Below, one piece after another: positions 43,333-51,927 of a stretch of DNA of 64,000 nt. Within the stretch, counting starts at the first letter, position 1; each line of letters starts with the position of its first letter. A program made the position numbers and the translations under genes. The notes under the pieces are model-generated. The model did no database searches and was not told the DNA's origin. It was given only the letters and a program-made list of their open reading frames with translations. Source of the stretch: Perlabentimonas sp041656735 (GTDB lineage: Bacteria; Bacteroidota; Bacteroidia; Bacteroidales; Tenuifilaceae); NCBI GenBank assembly GCA_041656735.1, contig JBBACY010000012.1, positions 1-64,000 of the forward strand, read 5' to 3'.

Positions 43333-43860
43333 TCAGAAAAGTTGCATTTGTGACTTGAGTTTAAGCTTCTTTATAATAAGCTCTTTTGCTCTTCGATCCG
43401 AAAGGTCTTCAATAATACCCCAAACTACTTTCCTTCCATCCGTGTCGATAAAGAGAGCACCACTTATAGAAAGCGGGTATCGTGAACCATCCTTGCGAAT
43501 ATATTCTTTAAAATTGGGTCCAAAACGGCCCGTTTCATTCAACGTTTGAAATTGTATGGCTTCCTGTTCTTCATATTCTGGGGGAGTTAAATGCCAGAAA
43601 CTTAAGCGCAGAAACTCTTCTCGGGTATACCCCGTGGATTCTAGAATGGAATTATTGACTTCTAAAAAATCTCCTGTTTCATGAATTATCAACGCCATGC
43701 CCACAGGAGATTGTTCAAAGAGCATTCGAAATTTATCTTGAGCAAGCCTTCGTTCAGTGATGTTTTGTTCAAAGGTTGATTTTAGTAGCATATTCTCTTG
43801 CTCTAATTCCCTTAACTCTTGTAAAAGTTCTTCCTTTGTTTTGTCTTGGACGTTCATCAT
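43333..43860 (-). CDS. PAS-domain protein without output domain
   Basis: The 175-residue protein has an N-terminal coiled coil (KEELLQELRELEQENMLLKST) and one PAS domain at about 40-160: KFRMLFEQSPVGMALIIHETGDFLEVNNSILESTGYTREEFL, then YIRKDGSRYPLSISGALFIDTDGRKVVWGIIEDLSDR including the PAC segment. No kinase or GGDEF domain follows, so it is either a small sensor/adaptor or the remnant of a longer kinase. The last residues (KKLKLKSQMQLF) look like a cut helix. The stretch 43861-44061 upstream contains no gene. Confidence 0.78.
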   Translation of the reverse strand: MMNVQDKTKEELLQELRELEQENMLLKSTFEQNITERRLAQDKFRMLFEQSPVGMALIIHETGDFLEVNNSILESTGYTREEFLRLSFWHLTPPEYEEQEAIQFQTLNETGRFGPNFKEYIRKDGSRYPLSISGALFIDTDGRKVVWGIIEDLSDRRAKELIIKKLKLKSQMQLF

Positions 43861-44061
43861 TCTGTTCCTTTAAGCAATACTAATTTATTTATCACAAAGG
43901 TTGTTTTTCGAACTGGCTATAATTTTTCTAAGATAGAAATTAAAGTTTTAATTTCACTTATTTGGCTTCAAAAAAATAGTAACAACTATTGAGCTATCCG
44001 CTTTTACTAAAATATGCCAAATACTTTACGAGGTTTTATATATTCATTTTGCTCTAAGAAC

Positions 44062-44094
44062 AAAAAATCTTCTCCGAAATTAATCGGAGAAGAT
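44062..44094 (-). terminator. rho-independent terminator after DUF6448 gene
   Basis: ATCTTCTCCGA and TCGGAGAAGAT form an 11-pair perfect stem with a 6-nt loop (44067-44094). On the minus strand it is followed by a T-run (44062-44066). It lies 36 nt after the stop of the gene at 44131-44781. Confidence 0.85.
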
Positions 44095-44130
44095 CCCAAA
44101 GCTATGCTACCGTTAATAGCTTATATCATA

Positions 44131-44781
44131 TCAGTGCTTATGTGCCGCATGTCCTCCACCATGCTCAATAATACCATGAATAGCTTCTAGAGTATGAGTG
44201 TAATCAACGTAGGCTTCTACATATTCACGGCCTTTGGCAGGCGAATCATTTTTTACTTTATCAAGTGCTGCTACTTTGTCATATTTCTCTCTTATCGCGT
44301 TGCTAATATGGTTGTTTAACCTTCCCAGTAGGCTGTCAATATCCTTGTTTTCTAACGCTTGGTCGCTTAGTTGAACAATCTTCTCAGCTGTTCCGGCAGG
44401 CTTCAATCCTGTATAAGGGGCGCCTTCAGTTTCGCGATGGAGGCGTACGAGGGTCTCAAGGAAATATTTTTCAACAATGAGGTAAACTTCACTATCGATA
44501 GATTTTAAAGCGTAGGTTTTATTGAACAAAGGGATAATTTCTTTTTCTTGTTCGGCGTTAATCCATTTCAGAATTAGGTTTACATTGTTCGTTTCGAGCG
44601 CTTTCATAGCATCTTTAATTGTTGGGCCATCATAGGAATCACAATGTGCAGATGCCGAAAGTGAACTAAACATCATAAATAATGATACGATTACCATTGA
44701 GAGGATGGGGCGGAAACTCAATCTTTTGTTTTTTTGCCCCATTGATACTTCTACTCCCAAATTCATTTCTGTTGTTGTCAT
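44131..44781 (-). CDS. exported DUF6448-family protein
   Basis: The 216-residue protein has a signal peptide at about 22-47 (FRPILSMVIVSLFMMFSSLSASA), preceded by an unusually long polar start that suggests the ATG at 44742 as an alternative. The mature part begins HCDSYDGPTIKDAMKALETNNVNLILKWI and is helical. It ends with a His-rich tail HGGGHAAHKH. The family DUF6448 is exported, and the HCDxxDGP start plus His tail suggest metal binding. No function is known. It is followed by a strong terminator and preceded by an AraC-type regulator gene on the same strand. Confidence 0.75.
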   Translation of the reverse strand: MTTTEMNLGVEVSMGQKNKRLSFRPILSMVIVSLFMMFSSLSASAHCDSYDGPTIKDAMKALETNNVNLILKWINAEQEKEIIPLFNKTYALKSIDSEVYLIVEKYFLETLVRLHRETEGAPYTGLKPAGTAEKIVQLSDQALENKDIDSLLGRLNNHISNAIREKYDKVAALDKVKNDSPAKGREYVEAYVDYTHTLEAIHGIIEHGGGHAAHKH

Positions 44782-44955
44782 AATACAATTAATTTAAATG
44801 GTTACTACTGAATTATCTTAGGTCAAAAGTACACTGAGGAATATCCATGAGCGACCTTACTCCTAAAGTAGTACCCATTTAACAATGGGGAAAAGTCTCG
44901 TTTTATAAAACAGGACTTTGAGAGCAGTTGCCGTAATGTATGGGAGGATTACTAT

Positions 44956-46080
44956 TTATAGTTGGCTTTTATATTGGCTGGGGGTCATTCCGGTCGATTT
45001 TTTAAAAACCCTGTTAAATGCTGATTTTGTATTGAATCCAGAGTCAAAAGCTATCCCTAAAAGCGACAAATTATCGTATTTAGGTTCTCCTATCTTCGAT
45101 TTCACTTCCTCGACCCTGTATTGATTAATAAAATCAAAAAAATTAAGCCCGAGCCTTTCATTAATTACCCTTGAAAGTACATGTGAAGGTACTTGAAGAT
45201 TAGCTGCCAACTGAGATAGAGTTAGGTTAGCATCTAAGTATGGTTTTTGTGCACTCATAAAATGCTTTATCTTATTTATATATTGTTCAGCATCGGTCTC
45301 TTTAAGTAGCATACCACCATATTTTGCTTTTGGTTCCGTTATATATTCAATGTTCTGGTCTAAATAATGAATGAATATTTCCTTTTGCTTTAGGCCAAAA
45401 TACCCGATTAGAATGATGAAACCCGATAAAGAAAGAAATAGCCCATCGGTACAAAAGATCCATGAAAACAGTGAGAAAATATGATGTAGAGAAGCAAAAC
45501 CCATTAATACTGTCCAAATTACCCCAAAGGAGTATACCAATTTTCGAAGCCAGATAAGGTTTATATTCTCGGATGTGGAAAAATTATTGAAGATATTGAT
45601 ATCTAGCCTTTTAAAAAGTTTGATGGATAGAACAAAGTAAACTGGCCCAGACAAAACTGTAAGAATTAAAAATAAAGCGAAAAGCAAAGGGGTTCCGTGC
45701 TCACTCTCAATATGATCTAGCCTTATATTCGCAGATATTTCTGGCACCAAGTATCCTATAAACAGGTATACATTGAAAAAAATAAATGGAATAAAATGGA
45801 CTAAATTTTGCCTGCAGGTTTGAAAACTCTCATCAACTAACGAATAAATATATAAATACAGGAATGGGCCATGCAACATTAGTAACGAAATAAAACTTGC
45901 TGAAAGGAGATGGAAACCAGTGAACAACGTATCTGAAAAAAAAGCATAAACGCCTGTATATAAGCCCAAGTAAATCAGCCAGCATATCAATATTTTATCG
46001 TGTAGAGCCTTTTTTTTTTGCAAAATTAAAGCGGCAAAGAAAAGGGCATTGAAAGCAGCTATTAAAAAAATATATTTCAT
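44956..46080 (-). CDS. membrane-bound AraC-family transcriptional regulator
   Basis: The 374-residue protein has seven hydrophobic helices in residues 1-225 and, at the C-terminus, an AraC/XylS double helix-turn-helix domain: LTLSQLAANLQVPSHVLSRVINERLGLNFFDFINQYRVEEVK, then LSLLGIAFDSGFNTKSAFNRVFKKSTGMTPSQYK. Membrane-tethered AraC proteins of this type are common in Bacteroidota and act while anchored in the inner membrane. The neighbouring DUF6448 gene is a candidate target. From 46081 to 46418 upstream there is no gene that I can support. Confidence 0.88.
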   Translation of the reverse strand: MKYIFLIAAFNALFFAALILQKKKALHDKILICWLIYLGLYTGVYAFFSDTLFTGFHLLSASFISLLMLHGPFLYLYIYSLVDESFQTCRQNLVHFIPFIFFNVYLFIGYLVPEISANIRLDHIESEHGTPLLFALFLILTVLSGPVYFVLSIKLFKRLDINIFNNFSTSENINLIWLRKLVYSFGVIWTVLMGFASLHHIFSLFSWIFCTDGLFLSLSGFIILIGYFGLKQKEIFIHYLDQNIEYITEPKAKYGGMLLKETDAEQYINKIKHFMSAQKPYLDANLTLSQLAANLQVPSHVLSRVINERLGLNFFDFINQYRVEEVKSKIGEPKYDNLSLLGIAFDSGFNTKSAFNRVFKKSTGMTPSQYKSQL

Positions 46081-46418
46081 AATTTATATCAATCAATAAA
46101 ATTCTATTCTGACTATGTTTTTCAAGATATTTCTTTGCAAAAAAAACCTGATTCACTAGAGATGCAAATTGGTTTAATAGTTCTTCTGTTTCCGCTGTAA
46201 ATATACAATTTTTAGGTTTAACTACTTGGTTAGTGCGGTGACGAAAGAAGCAGATCGCTTTTCACGTTAAAGTAGGTCGGTATCGTAATGAGAGGAAGTT
46301 AAACCCTATGTTCGGATTTGCTGCAGCTTGAACTAAAGGGAATGGAAAACAGTTTAAATATTTTGGAAATTTCAGCTGAGTTTGGAATATTTTGGGGTGA
46401 AGAGAATAACTACAAGCA

Positions 46419-46655
46419 CTACTCGAACCAAGGGTCCATATCAAGATTTGTTTGGGCAAAAATATCGCGAGACAGAAACTGATTAACCTTTTTAACCTGC
46501 TCTAAAAGAATCTTTGCTTGGGTGTTATCCTCATCTAATTCAATAATTTGATGCAAATAGTTAATTGCTTCGCCATACTTTTGCTCACCAAGCAACCTGC
46601 TGACTTTATCATTAAAATCGGCTTCTTCACTGTGATTGTCTTGGAATTTTGTCAT
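46419..46655 (-). CDS. small TPR-like protein
   Basis: The 78-residue protein contains one tetratricopeptide-like hairpin at about 16-55 (VSRLLGEQKYGEAINYLHQIIELDEDNTQAKILLEQ) followed by a tail ending DMDPWFE. There is no signal peptide. A single TPR suggests a protein-binding helper, or a unit that assembles as a dimer. It is monocistronic, with the terminator of the mrp gene on its upstream side. Confidence 0.6.
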   Translation of the reverse strand: MTKFQDNHSEEADFNDKVSRLLGEQKYGEAINYLHQIIELDEDNTQAKILLEQVKKVNQFLSRDIFAQTNLDMDPWFE

Positions 46656-46713
46656 ATGCAGTAAGTATTATCACATCAACAACCAAAGGATATATTAAAT
46701 GAAAATTTGTAAA

Positions 46714-46763
46714 AGCCGTCACCCTTAGCAGCCTATTCTGGGCAAAGTCTATTGGTGACGGCT
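46714..46763 (-). terminator. terminator-like hairpin after mrp
   Basis: AGCCGTCACC (46714-46723) pairs perfectly with GGTGACGGCT (46754-46763) across a 30-nt loop. On the minus strand it is followed by TTTTA. It lies 51 nt after the mrp stop. Confidence 0.6.
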
Positions 46764-46814
46764 CTATCTATACATCATTAAATTTTAATGTACGCAAGCT
46801 AATGGTTAAGTAGG

Positions 46815-47615
46815 TTATACCGTAACCATTTCGATAAAAGTTTCAACAATTTTATCAAAAGCCTGAACGGCTGCCACACTGCTTTGGCTGTAAACGCTAA
46901 GCCCTTTATCGGCAGCTACACCAACCTCAGCAATTAGAGGAATTTGTCCAATTAACGGTACGCCCAGTTCGGTAGCTAAACGCTGACCTCCGCCCTGTCC
47001 GAAAATAAAGTATTTCTCCTCGGGATGTGGGCCTGGTGTAAACCACGACATATTCTCTATTACACCCAAAATTGGAACCTTAAGATCCTTATTATTAAAC
47101 AACGACGCTGCTTTACGCGCATCGTTCAACGCAATTTCTTGAGGTGTTGTAACAATTATTGAACCGCTCATTTTTATTTTTTGCGCAGCAGTAAGTTGAA
47201 TATCGCTGGTTCCGGGAGGGAAATCGAGTATCATATAATCAATATCACCCCAGTTTGTGTTTTCGAGCATTTGTGTTATTGCATTGGCAGCCATGGGGCC
47301 GCGCCAAATTAGCCCTTGGTTTGACTTAACGAAGAAACCGATGGACATAATTTTAACGCCAAACTTCTCGATAGGATACATAATATCCTTTTCACCTTCG
47401 GTAATAACCTCGGGTTGAGCATCTTCAATTCCGAACATACGAGGTATTGAAGGGCCGAAAATATCGGCATCCACCAACGCAACCTTATAGCCTTGCCTTA
47501 CAAGGGCTATGGCTAGGTTAGCCGAAACGGTTGATTTTCCAACACCACCCTTTCCTGACGAAACAGGAATCACATGTTTAACCGTTGGAAGATCAATTTT
47601 TTCAAAAGCGGTCAT
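46815..47615 (-). CDS. mrp: Mrp/NBP35-family Fe-S cluster carrier ATPase
   Basis: The 266-residue P-loop protein has the deviant Walker A SSGKGGVGKSTVSANLA, switch regions VDADIFGPSIPRMFG and DFPPGTSDIQLT, and the Mrp-typical ENMSWF. It lacks the N-terminal DUF59 domain of full-length Mrp. It also lacks the CxxC that would bind the shared 4Fe-4S cluster: the stretch after ENMSWF reads TPGPHPEEKYFIFG. It may therefore scaffold differently. A Shine-Dalgarno AAGGAG (47625-47630) precedes the ATG by 9 nt, unusual in Bacteroidota. It lies downstream of the MinD/ORP-like cluster on the same strand but 499 nt away. Confidence 0.88.
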   Translation of the reverse strand: MTAFEKIDLPTVKHVIPVSSGKGGVGKSTVSANLAIALVRQGYKVALVDADIFGPSIPRMFGIEDAQPEVITEGEKDIMYPIEKFGVKIMSIGFFVKSNQGLIWRGPMAANAITQMLENTNWGDIDYMILDFPPGTSDIQLTAAQKIKMSGSIIVTTPQEIALNDARKAASLFNNKDLKVPILGVIENMSWFTPGPHPEEKYFIFGQGGGQRLATELGVPLIGQIPLIAEVGVAADKGLSVYSQSSVAAVQAFDKIVETFIEMVTV

Positions 47616-47750
47616 TCTAGTTTTCTCCTTTCTTTAATTTGAGTTTTTTCTTCGATATTTATTCTGAAACTTTTCCCAAAATGATATATGTACACCAAAT
47701 GGGCAAAGCATAAAATACATTTTACTTTTAAACACTAATCAATATCGTTT

Positions 47751-47860
47751 AGCTTCGACTACACGCTGCCTGACATTTCGAATACGCTTAGCCTGACCTT
47801 TGATTACACCAACCTGACCTTTGACTTCGCTCAGGGTGACGATCAAACTGAGTGAAATCA
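47751..47860. repeat. degraded dispersed repeat cluster
   Basis: Several copies of a CTGACCTTTGA-like unit together with TTCGACTACACGCTGCCTGAC and GCTCAGGGTGACGATCAAA belong to the same repeat family as 33497-33537. The 499-nt gap between mrp and the VOC gene (47616-48114) otherwise holds no gene. Confidence 0.45.
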
Positions 47861-48114
47861 AAATGGGCGGATATAATTGGATATTAGGTTACATCTTGTT
47901 AACTAAACAACTTTAAAACACAAATAATTAATTATAGTTCTGTTCCACTTAGAATAAATGGTCTGACTTTCACAATAGAAATCCTTGGTGCAGACGCTGT
48001 TTAACTTCGGGTGCAAGGTACAAAAATGCACTTCTAATCACAATCGTAAAGAGCAAACACATTTGGAATTTTCATAAATTCGAATCGTAAGTTTGCGTTG
48101 TCAACTGAACGTTA

Positions 48115-48492
48115 CTATAAACCCTTAATCTCAAAAATATTACTATTCGAATCGCTAATAAAGTAGGTGAACCCTTGTTTACCTTCTCGGGTATAAACCC
48201 TAAATCCTTTTTGCGCTGCATGGTTACACAGCTGCTCGGCATTACTACCCGAAAGGCAAATATGATTGTAATTGAGCTGTTTGGGGTTGGCGCTTACAAA
48301 AAGTTCAAACTCAACCTCGCCACAATTGCCAAAAATAATAGATACCTCGTTATTGATACCAAAAATTTCATCCGACTCCTTACTAGTTAAGCTAAACGAC
48401 CTAGTAGACTTGAAACCTAATATATCTTCATAAAAGTTGGACACATCGGCTTCAACTACCTGTAAACCTATATGTTTAAGTATTATATTCAT
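48115..48492 (-). CDS. VOC-superfamily (glyoxalase-like) protein
   Basis: The 125-residue protein shows the paired beta-alpha-beta-beta-beta fold of vicinal oxygen chelate proteins: LKHIGLQVVEADVSNFYEDILGF at the start, VEFELFVSA, YNHICLSGSNAEQLCNHAAQKGFRVY and a final GFTYFISDSNSNIFEIKGL with the metal-binding Glu. His7 and Glu121 are candidate ligands. It starts 1 nt after the cobO stop, so it shares a transcript with CobO. The substrate is unknown. Confidence 0.82.
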   Translation of the reverse strand: MNIILKHIGLQVVEADVSNFYEDILGFKSTRSFSLTSKESDEIFGINNEVSIIFGNCGEVEFELFVSANPKQLNYNHICLSGSNAEQLCNHAAQKGFRVYTREGKQGFTYFISDSNSNIFEIKGL

Positions 48493-48493
48493 A

Positions 48494-49012
48494 CTAAAAT
48501 TCTATTCCTTTGCGGGCTTCAACCCCATTATTATAGTAGTGCTTTATCTCCTTCATTTCGGTTACTAAATCGGCAATGTCAATTAATTCCTTTGGCGCAT
48601 AGCGACCAGTAAGCACAATTTCCATTGTATTGGGTTTCGACTTAAGCATTGCTAAAACCTCATCAATGCTAAACAACTTATAAAAAAGTGCTATGCAAAT
48701 TTCGTCGAGAATAACCAAAGGAAACTTATTGCTCTCAATTACCTGCTTTACCTCATTAAGTCCAGCCCGAGCAGCATCAATATCAGCTTGAGTTGGGTCA
48801 TTTTTAATAAAACAGTCGAGCCCATACTGCTTAATTTCTATATTAGGAAACTGCTTAAGTGCGTCGAGCTCGGCATAGTGCATACCCTTAACAAACTGGC
48901 CAATAAACACTCGCTTTCCAGCTCCCGAAGCCCTAATGGCCAAACCAATGGCGGCTGTGGTTTTGCCCTTGCCGTTGCCTGTATAAAGATGAATGTATCC
49001 CTTATTGCTCAT
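48494..49012 (-). CDS. cobO: CobO/BtuR-type corrinoid adenosyltransferase
   Basis: The 172-residue protein begins GYIHLYTGNGKGKTTAAIGLAIRASGAGKRV (P-loop at about 10-19) and includes VILDEICIALFYKL and VLTGRYAPKELIDIADLVTEMKEIKH, all typical of CobA/CobO/BtuR. It adenosylates cob(I)yrinic acid a,c-diamide or cobalamin. Together with the PduO-type enzyme at 12237-12785 and the cobalamin riboswitch at 60658, it indicates active B12 use. It sits 6 nt after the DUF169 gene stop in a tight operon. Confidence 0.93.
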   Translation of the reverse strand: MSNKGYIHLYTGNGKGKTTAAIGLAIRASGAGKRVFIGQFVKGMHYAELDALKQFPNIEIKQYGLDCFIKNDPTQADIDAARAGLNEVKQVIESNKFPLVILDEICIALFYKLFSIDEVLAMLKSKPNTMEIVLTGRYAPKELIDIADLVTEMKEIKHYYNNGVEARKGIEF

Positions 49013-49018
49013 AATGAT

Positions 49019-49627
49019 TTAACTTAAAATTTGTACTGCCTGATTATAGGGCAAACCCACAACCAGCTGATTATCCTTTAGCCCTCCAAACTCTCTCGAC
49101 TCAGGACAGCCAAAAGAAACGCTCATACGAGCCGACTTAAACGTACTGATAAAAACATTACCGCAAATTAACAAAAAAGGGAAAGGCTGTACTATGGGAT
49201 ATTCGTTGGTTACAAGAATATATTTTCGTGTTAAATCCGTTAACTGCTTCGGGTCAATGTACATAATATACATATCGGGCCGCGTATCATTCTCTATTTC
49301 CTCAGTAATACCCATTAAAATATTGTTAATTGGGGTACTCATTTTGGGTATATCAATTAATGCTTTTTTTATGATTTGCTGGGCAATATTGGTCTCTGCT
49401 GAGATATGCTTAAGTAGCTCCTTATCGTCTCGCAAAAGACCAAGGCCCCTTTTTGCTCCAAAGCACGTTAAATTTAAAGGGTTAAAAAGAAGTGGCGTTC
49501 TAAATGCATCGTTAACCGCCTCGCAAAACCGAATAGATTTTTCGGGCGAATAGCTAAACTCCCTATTATAGTTAACCTTTAGCCCTAGACACTTGGGACC
49601 AAACTGTTTTTTTAACTCTAAAATCAT
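49019..49627 (-). CDS. DUF169 family protein
   Basis: The 202-residue protein matches the DUF169 pattern: CEAVNDAFRTPLLFNPLNLTCFGAKRGLGL near the N-terminus, PEYPIVQPFPFLLICGNV-like strands in the middle and SVSFGCPESREFGGLKDNQLVVGLPYNQA at the C-terminus, with several Cys. The family is abundant in anaerobes near redox and corrinoid genes and has no fixed function. The start codon overlaps the stop of the DUF4405 gene by 4 nt. Confidence 0.75.
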   Translation of the reverse strand: MILELKKQFGPKCLGLKVNYNREFSYSPEKSIRFCEAVNDAFRTPLLFNPLNLTCFGAKRGLGLLRDDKELLKHISAETNIAQQIIKKALIDIPKMSTPINNILMGITEEIENDTRPDMYIMYIDPKQLTDLTRKYILVTNEYPIVQPFPFLLICGNVFISTFKSARMSVSFGCPESREFGGLKDNQLVVGLPYNQAVQILS

Positions 49628-50448
49628 TTGCTTTCTGAATTTACATGTTTTGCCACCGCTCTACTCACATCGGACATGGTAAAGTTATATCGTTTTCGAA
49701 GCCTGCCTAACCTCTCAGTTGAGTATTTATGGGGTATATTTAGCTCATCGCACAGAAACTGGGTAGGCACTCCATATTTAATTGAAACATCCGAAAGCGA
49801 CTCTCCTCCAAGCACCACGTAATCTTCTACTATAGCTCTGTTTTTATGCGTCTTTTGTTTACTATTCTCTTTTTGCTTTGATTTAACATTACTATCAATA
49901 TCCTGTTTATCAGCATTTTCTGAATTTGAATTTAAGGGTTCACTCAAAGACTGTTGTGTAGAAATCTCAATATCGGTATCGCTAGCATTAAGCACATTTT
50001 CTATAGAAACACTGGTGTTTTCAATTCTGTGCCTGAACAAATTCCCGTACTCAACAATTGCTGGCTCAAACAAAAATGCAAATACAAAAAGGAATATGCT
50101 AACTACACTTAAGAACGAGATGAAAACGATACGAGGTGTTCGACTAGGAATAAGTCGCCTAAAGAAGCAACCAATAAGTTTCCAATGTAGAATAATGTGA
50201 AGTACAATAAAAACAATAAAAGTAATGCTAACAACTAAATGGATGGTTCCCCATTGGTGCCTATCAAGTCCGAGAAGTTCTAAATTCACATTCTGACCAT
50301 ATATTATATTTCGCTTTTCGCCAGAAAGTAACGTGTATTTAATAAGAAAACCTATGCCCGCCATACCCATTAACACTAAAAAAAGGATAATGTCAACCAC
50401 CAGATTCAACTTAGCTCTGTCTTTACAAAATTTGATAAACTTGTTCAT
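49624..50448 (-). CDS. DUF4405 membrane protein with C-terminal LysM-like region
   Basis: The 274-residue protein has three membrane helices (about 15-34, 68-88, 105-124). The second contains HLVVSITFIVFIVLHIILHW with His residues placed as in DUF4405/cytochrome-b561-like haem-binding helices. A polar linker leads to a C-terminal segment VVLGGESLSDVSIKYGVPTQFLCDELN, which resembles a LysM motif, then a helix. It may be a haem-bearing membrane electron carrier. It follows the deformylase gene by 11 nt. Confidence 0.7.
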   Translation of the reverse strand: MNKFIKFCKDRAKLNLVVDIILFLVLMGMAGIGFLIKYTLLSGEKRNIIYGQNVNLELLGLDRHQWGTIHLVVSITFIVFIVLHIILHWKLIGCFFRRLIPSRTPRIVFISFLSVVSIFLFVFAFLFEPAIVEYGNLFRHRIENTSVSIENVLNASDTDIEISTQQSLSEPLNSNSENADKQDIDSNVKSKQKENSKQKTHKNRAIVEDYVVLGGESLSDVSIKYGVPTQFLCDELNIPHKYSTERLGRLRKRYNFTMSDVSRAVAKHVNSESK

Positions 50449-50459
50449 AGCAAATCATT

Positions 50460-50987
50460 TTATAGTTTTTTTGATAGCCTTTGTAAGCGTTTTAGTTTAG
50501 CCGCAAGAATGGTTCTGCGAATGGTACTAACTCTATCAATAAAAAGTACACCCCCCAGATGGTCGAACTCATGTTGAAAAATGCGAGCTTCGAGACCCTT
50601 AATGGTTCTTTTTACTGGTTTCATCTGCTCATTAAAATACTTAACAACAATATCAGTGGGTCGCTCAACCTGTTCAAAAATATCGGGTATGCTAAGGCAC
50701 CCCTCGTTAAAGTAGGAAGTTTCATTACTAAATGAAATTATTTCGGGGTTAATTACAATCCTCTTTACCAACTCAACCGACGGATCGTCTGCCACCATTG
50801 GCTCAGAGTTAATAATAAACATACTTTTAAGCACACCTATTTGGGGGGCGGCTAATCCTATTCCCCCCTCGTTTTTAAGGGTTGCAAACAGGCTACTGGC
50901 CAATTCTGCAATGTTATCTTTTTCAGTAAGATGTTCAGAATCCTTACGCAACACAGGCGAGCCATATATTAAAACCTTTTCACCCAT
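50460..50987 (-). CDS. def: peptide deformylase
   Basis: The 175-residue protein has all three deformylase motifs: GIGLAAPQ (42-49), EGCLS (95-99, metal ligand Cys97) and HEFDH (139-143; ligands His139, His143; catalytic Glu140). It removes the N-formyl group from new proteins. Being inside a cluster of Fe-S ATPases and a radical SAM gene, rather than next to fmt, is unusual. It may be a second copy for a special substrate or simply co-regulated. It starts 6 nt after the radical SAM gene. Confidence 0.93.
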   Translation of the reverse strand: MGEKVLIYGSPVLRKDSEHLTEKDNIAELASSLFATLKNEGGIGLAAPQIGVLKSMFIINSEPMVADDPSVELVKRIVINPEIISFSNETSYFNEGCLSIPDIFEQVERPTDIVVKYFNEQMKPVKRTIKGLEARIFQHEFDHLGGVLFIDRVSTIRRTILAAKLKRLQRLSKKL

Positions 50988-50993
50988 TTATAA

Positions 50994-51925
50994 CTAATGT
51001 TTACGAAGATAAAACTTCATTGAGTCGAACTCAAGTTCAACAACCTTATTATCTTTAATAAGTTGGTCTAATACAGAGAGATCTGAATTGTTTTTCGATA
51101 ACAGTTCGCGCATGGTATCCTCCCTAATTGGGTGAACAGCGCAAATATTAAGGATATCATCGGAGGCATTACCTGTGAATCCTGTGTCTGTACCCTCAAA
51201 GCCCAATATTAGCTCAGCATTAAGTCCTCGCCTAATAAAAATTTGGTACGCTTCATTAATTACCTTGTCACTTGAAGGCTTTACAGTTGAAAGAGCAGGG
51301 GGTCTTGTGGGAATTGACAGATAGGCAATTGACGGATTAATACTAAGAATCTGACGAGCGGTTCTATCGAGCGCTACTCCGTGGTCGTTTACCCCATCAA
51401 CAAGCATCGTTTCGGTAACAAGGGTGCCATTATACTGATTTGCAAACGACTGAATTCCACTACTCATTATATCGAAGTTAAGTTTGGGCTGCGGCCTGTT
51501 TAACTTCGTCCAAATAATTTGATCGGCAGTATCAACCTTAATTGATACCCAATCGGCCAGCGCTAACTCTTCTCTTACCTCAGGTTTGTAGAGCATTGAA
51601 CCATTGGAAATAACTGCAATGGGGATATTAAATTGTTTAAGCCGTTGTATGGATTTACCCAAATTTTGGTCGAGCGTGGGTTCGCCATTAGCCACAAAGG
51701 TTAAAAAATCGGGCATATCATCAGCGTTCAGCTTATTTAAATGACTTTCAACCTCCCAATAAATTTGCTTTGGCTCGTAAACGGTTCACGCTCTATGCTA
51801 TACCGTTGTTTTGCCCCTACCTGACAATAAATACAGGAGTAAGAGCATATTTTACTGTTACGAATATTATTTATTCCTAAACTTTTGCCCAAACGGCGCG
51901 ACGGTATTGGTCCAAAGCAAATCAT
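50994..51925 (-). pseudogene. radical SAM protein interrupted by a frameshift
   Basis: The N-terminal frame (51737-51925) starts MICFGPIPSRRLGKSLGINN and carries the cluster motif CSYSCIYCQVG; it stops at 51737. The second frame (50994 to about 51780) continues the same protein with YEPKQIYWEVE, FLTFVANGEPTLD, KVDTADQIIWTKLNRP. One missing base in the AAA run at 51779-51781 explains the break. The restored protein, about 310 residues, matches the COG0731-type radical SAM proteins found beside MinD-type ATPases. Either the gene is inactivated, or the base is a sequencing error, or frameshifting occurs; the first two are likelier. It lies 2 nt after the MinD gene. Confidence 0.82.
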
Positions 51926-51927
51926 AA

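Noticed and set aside
46262..46459. minus-strand frame of 65 codons
   Set aside because: Overlaps the start of the region after the TPR-like gene and shows no protein-like pattern or start signal.
49194..49553. plus-strand frame of 119 codons opposite the DUF169 gene
   Set aside because: Antisense to a clear gene with tight operon spacing; sequence shows no family pattern.
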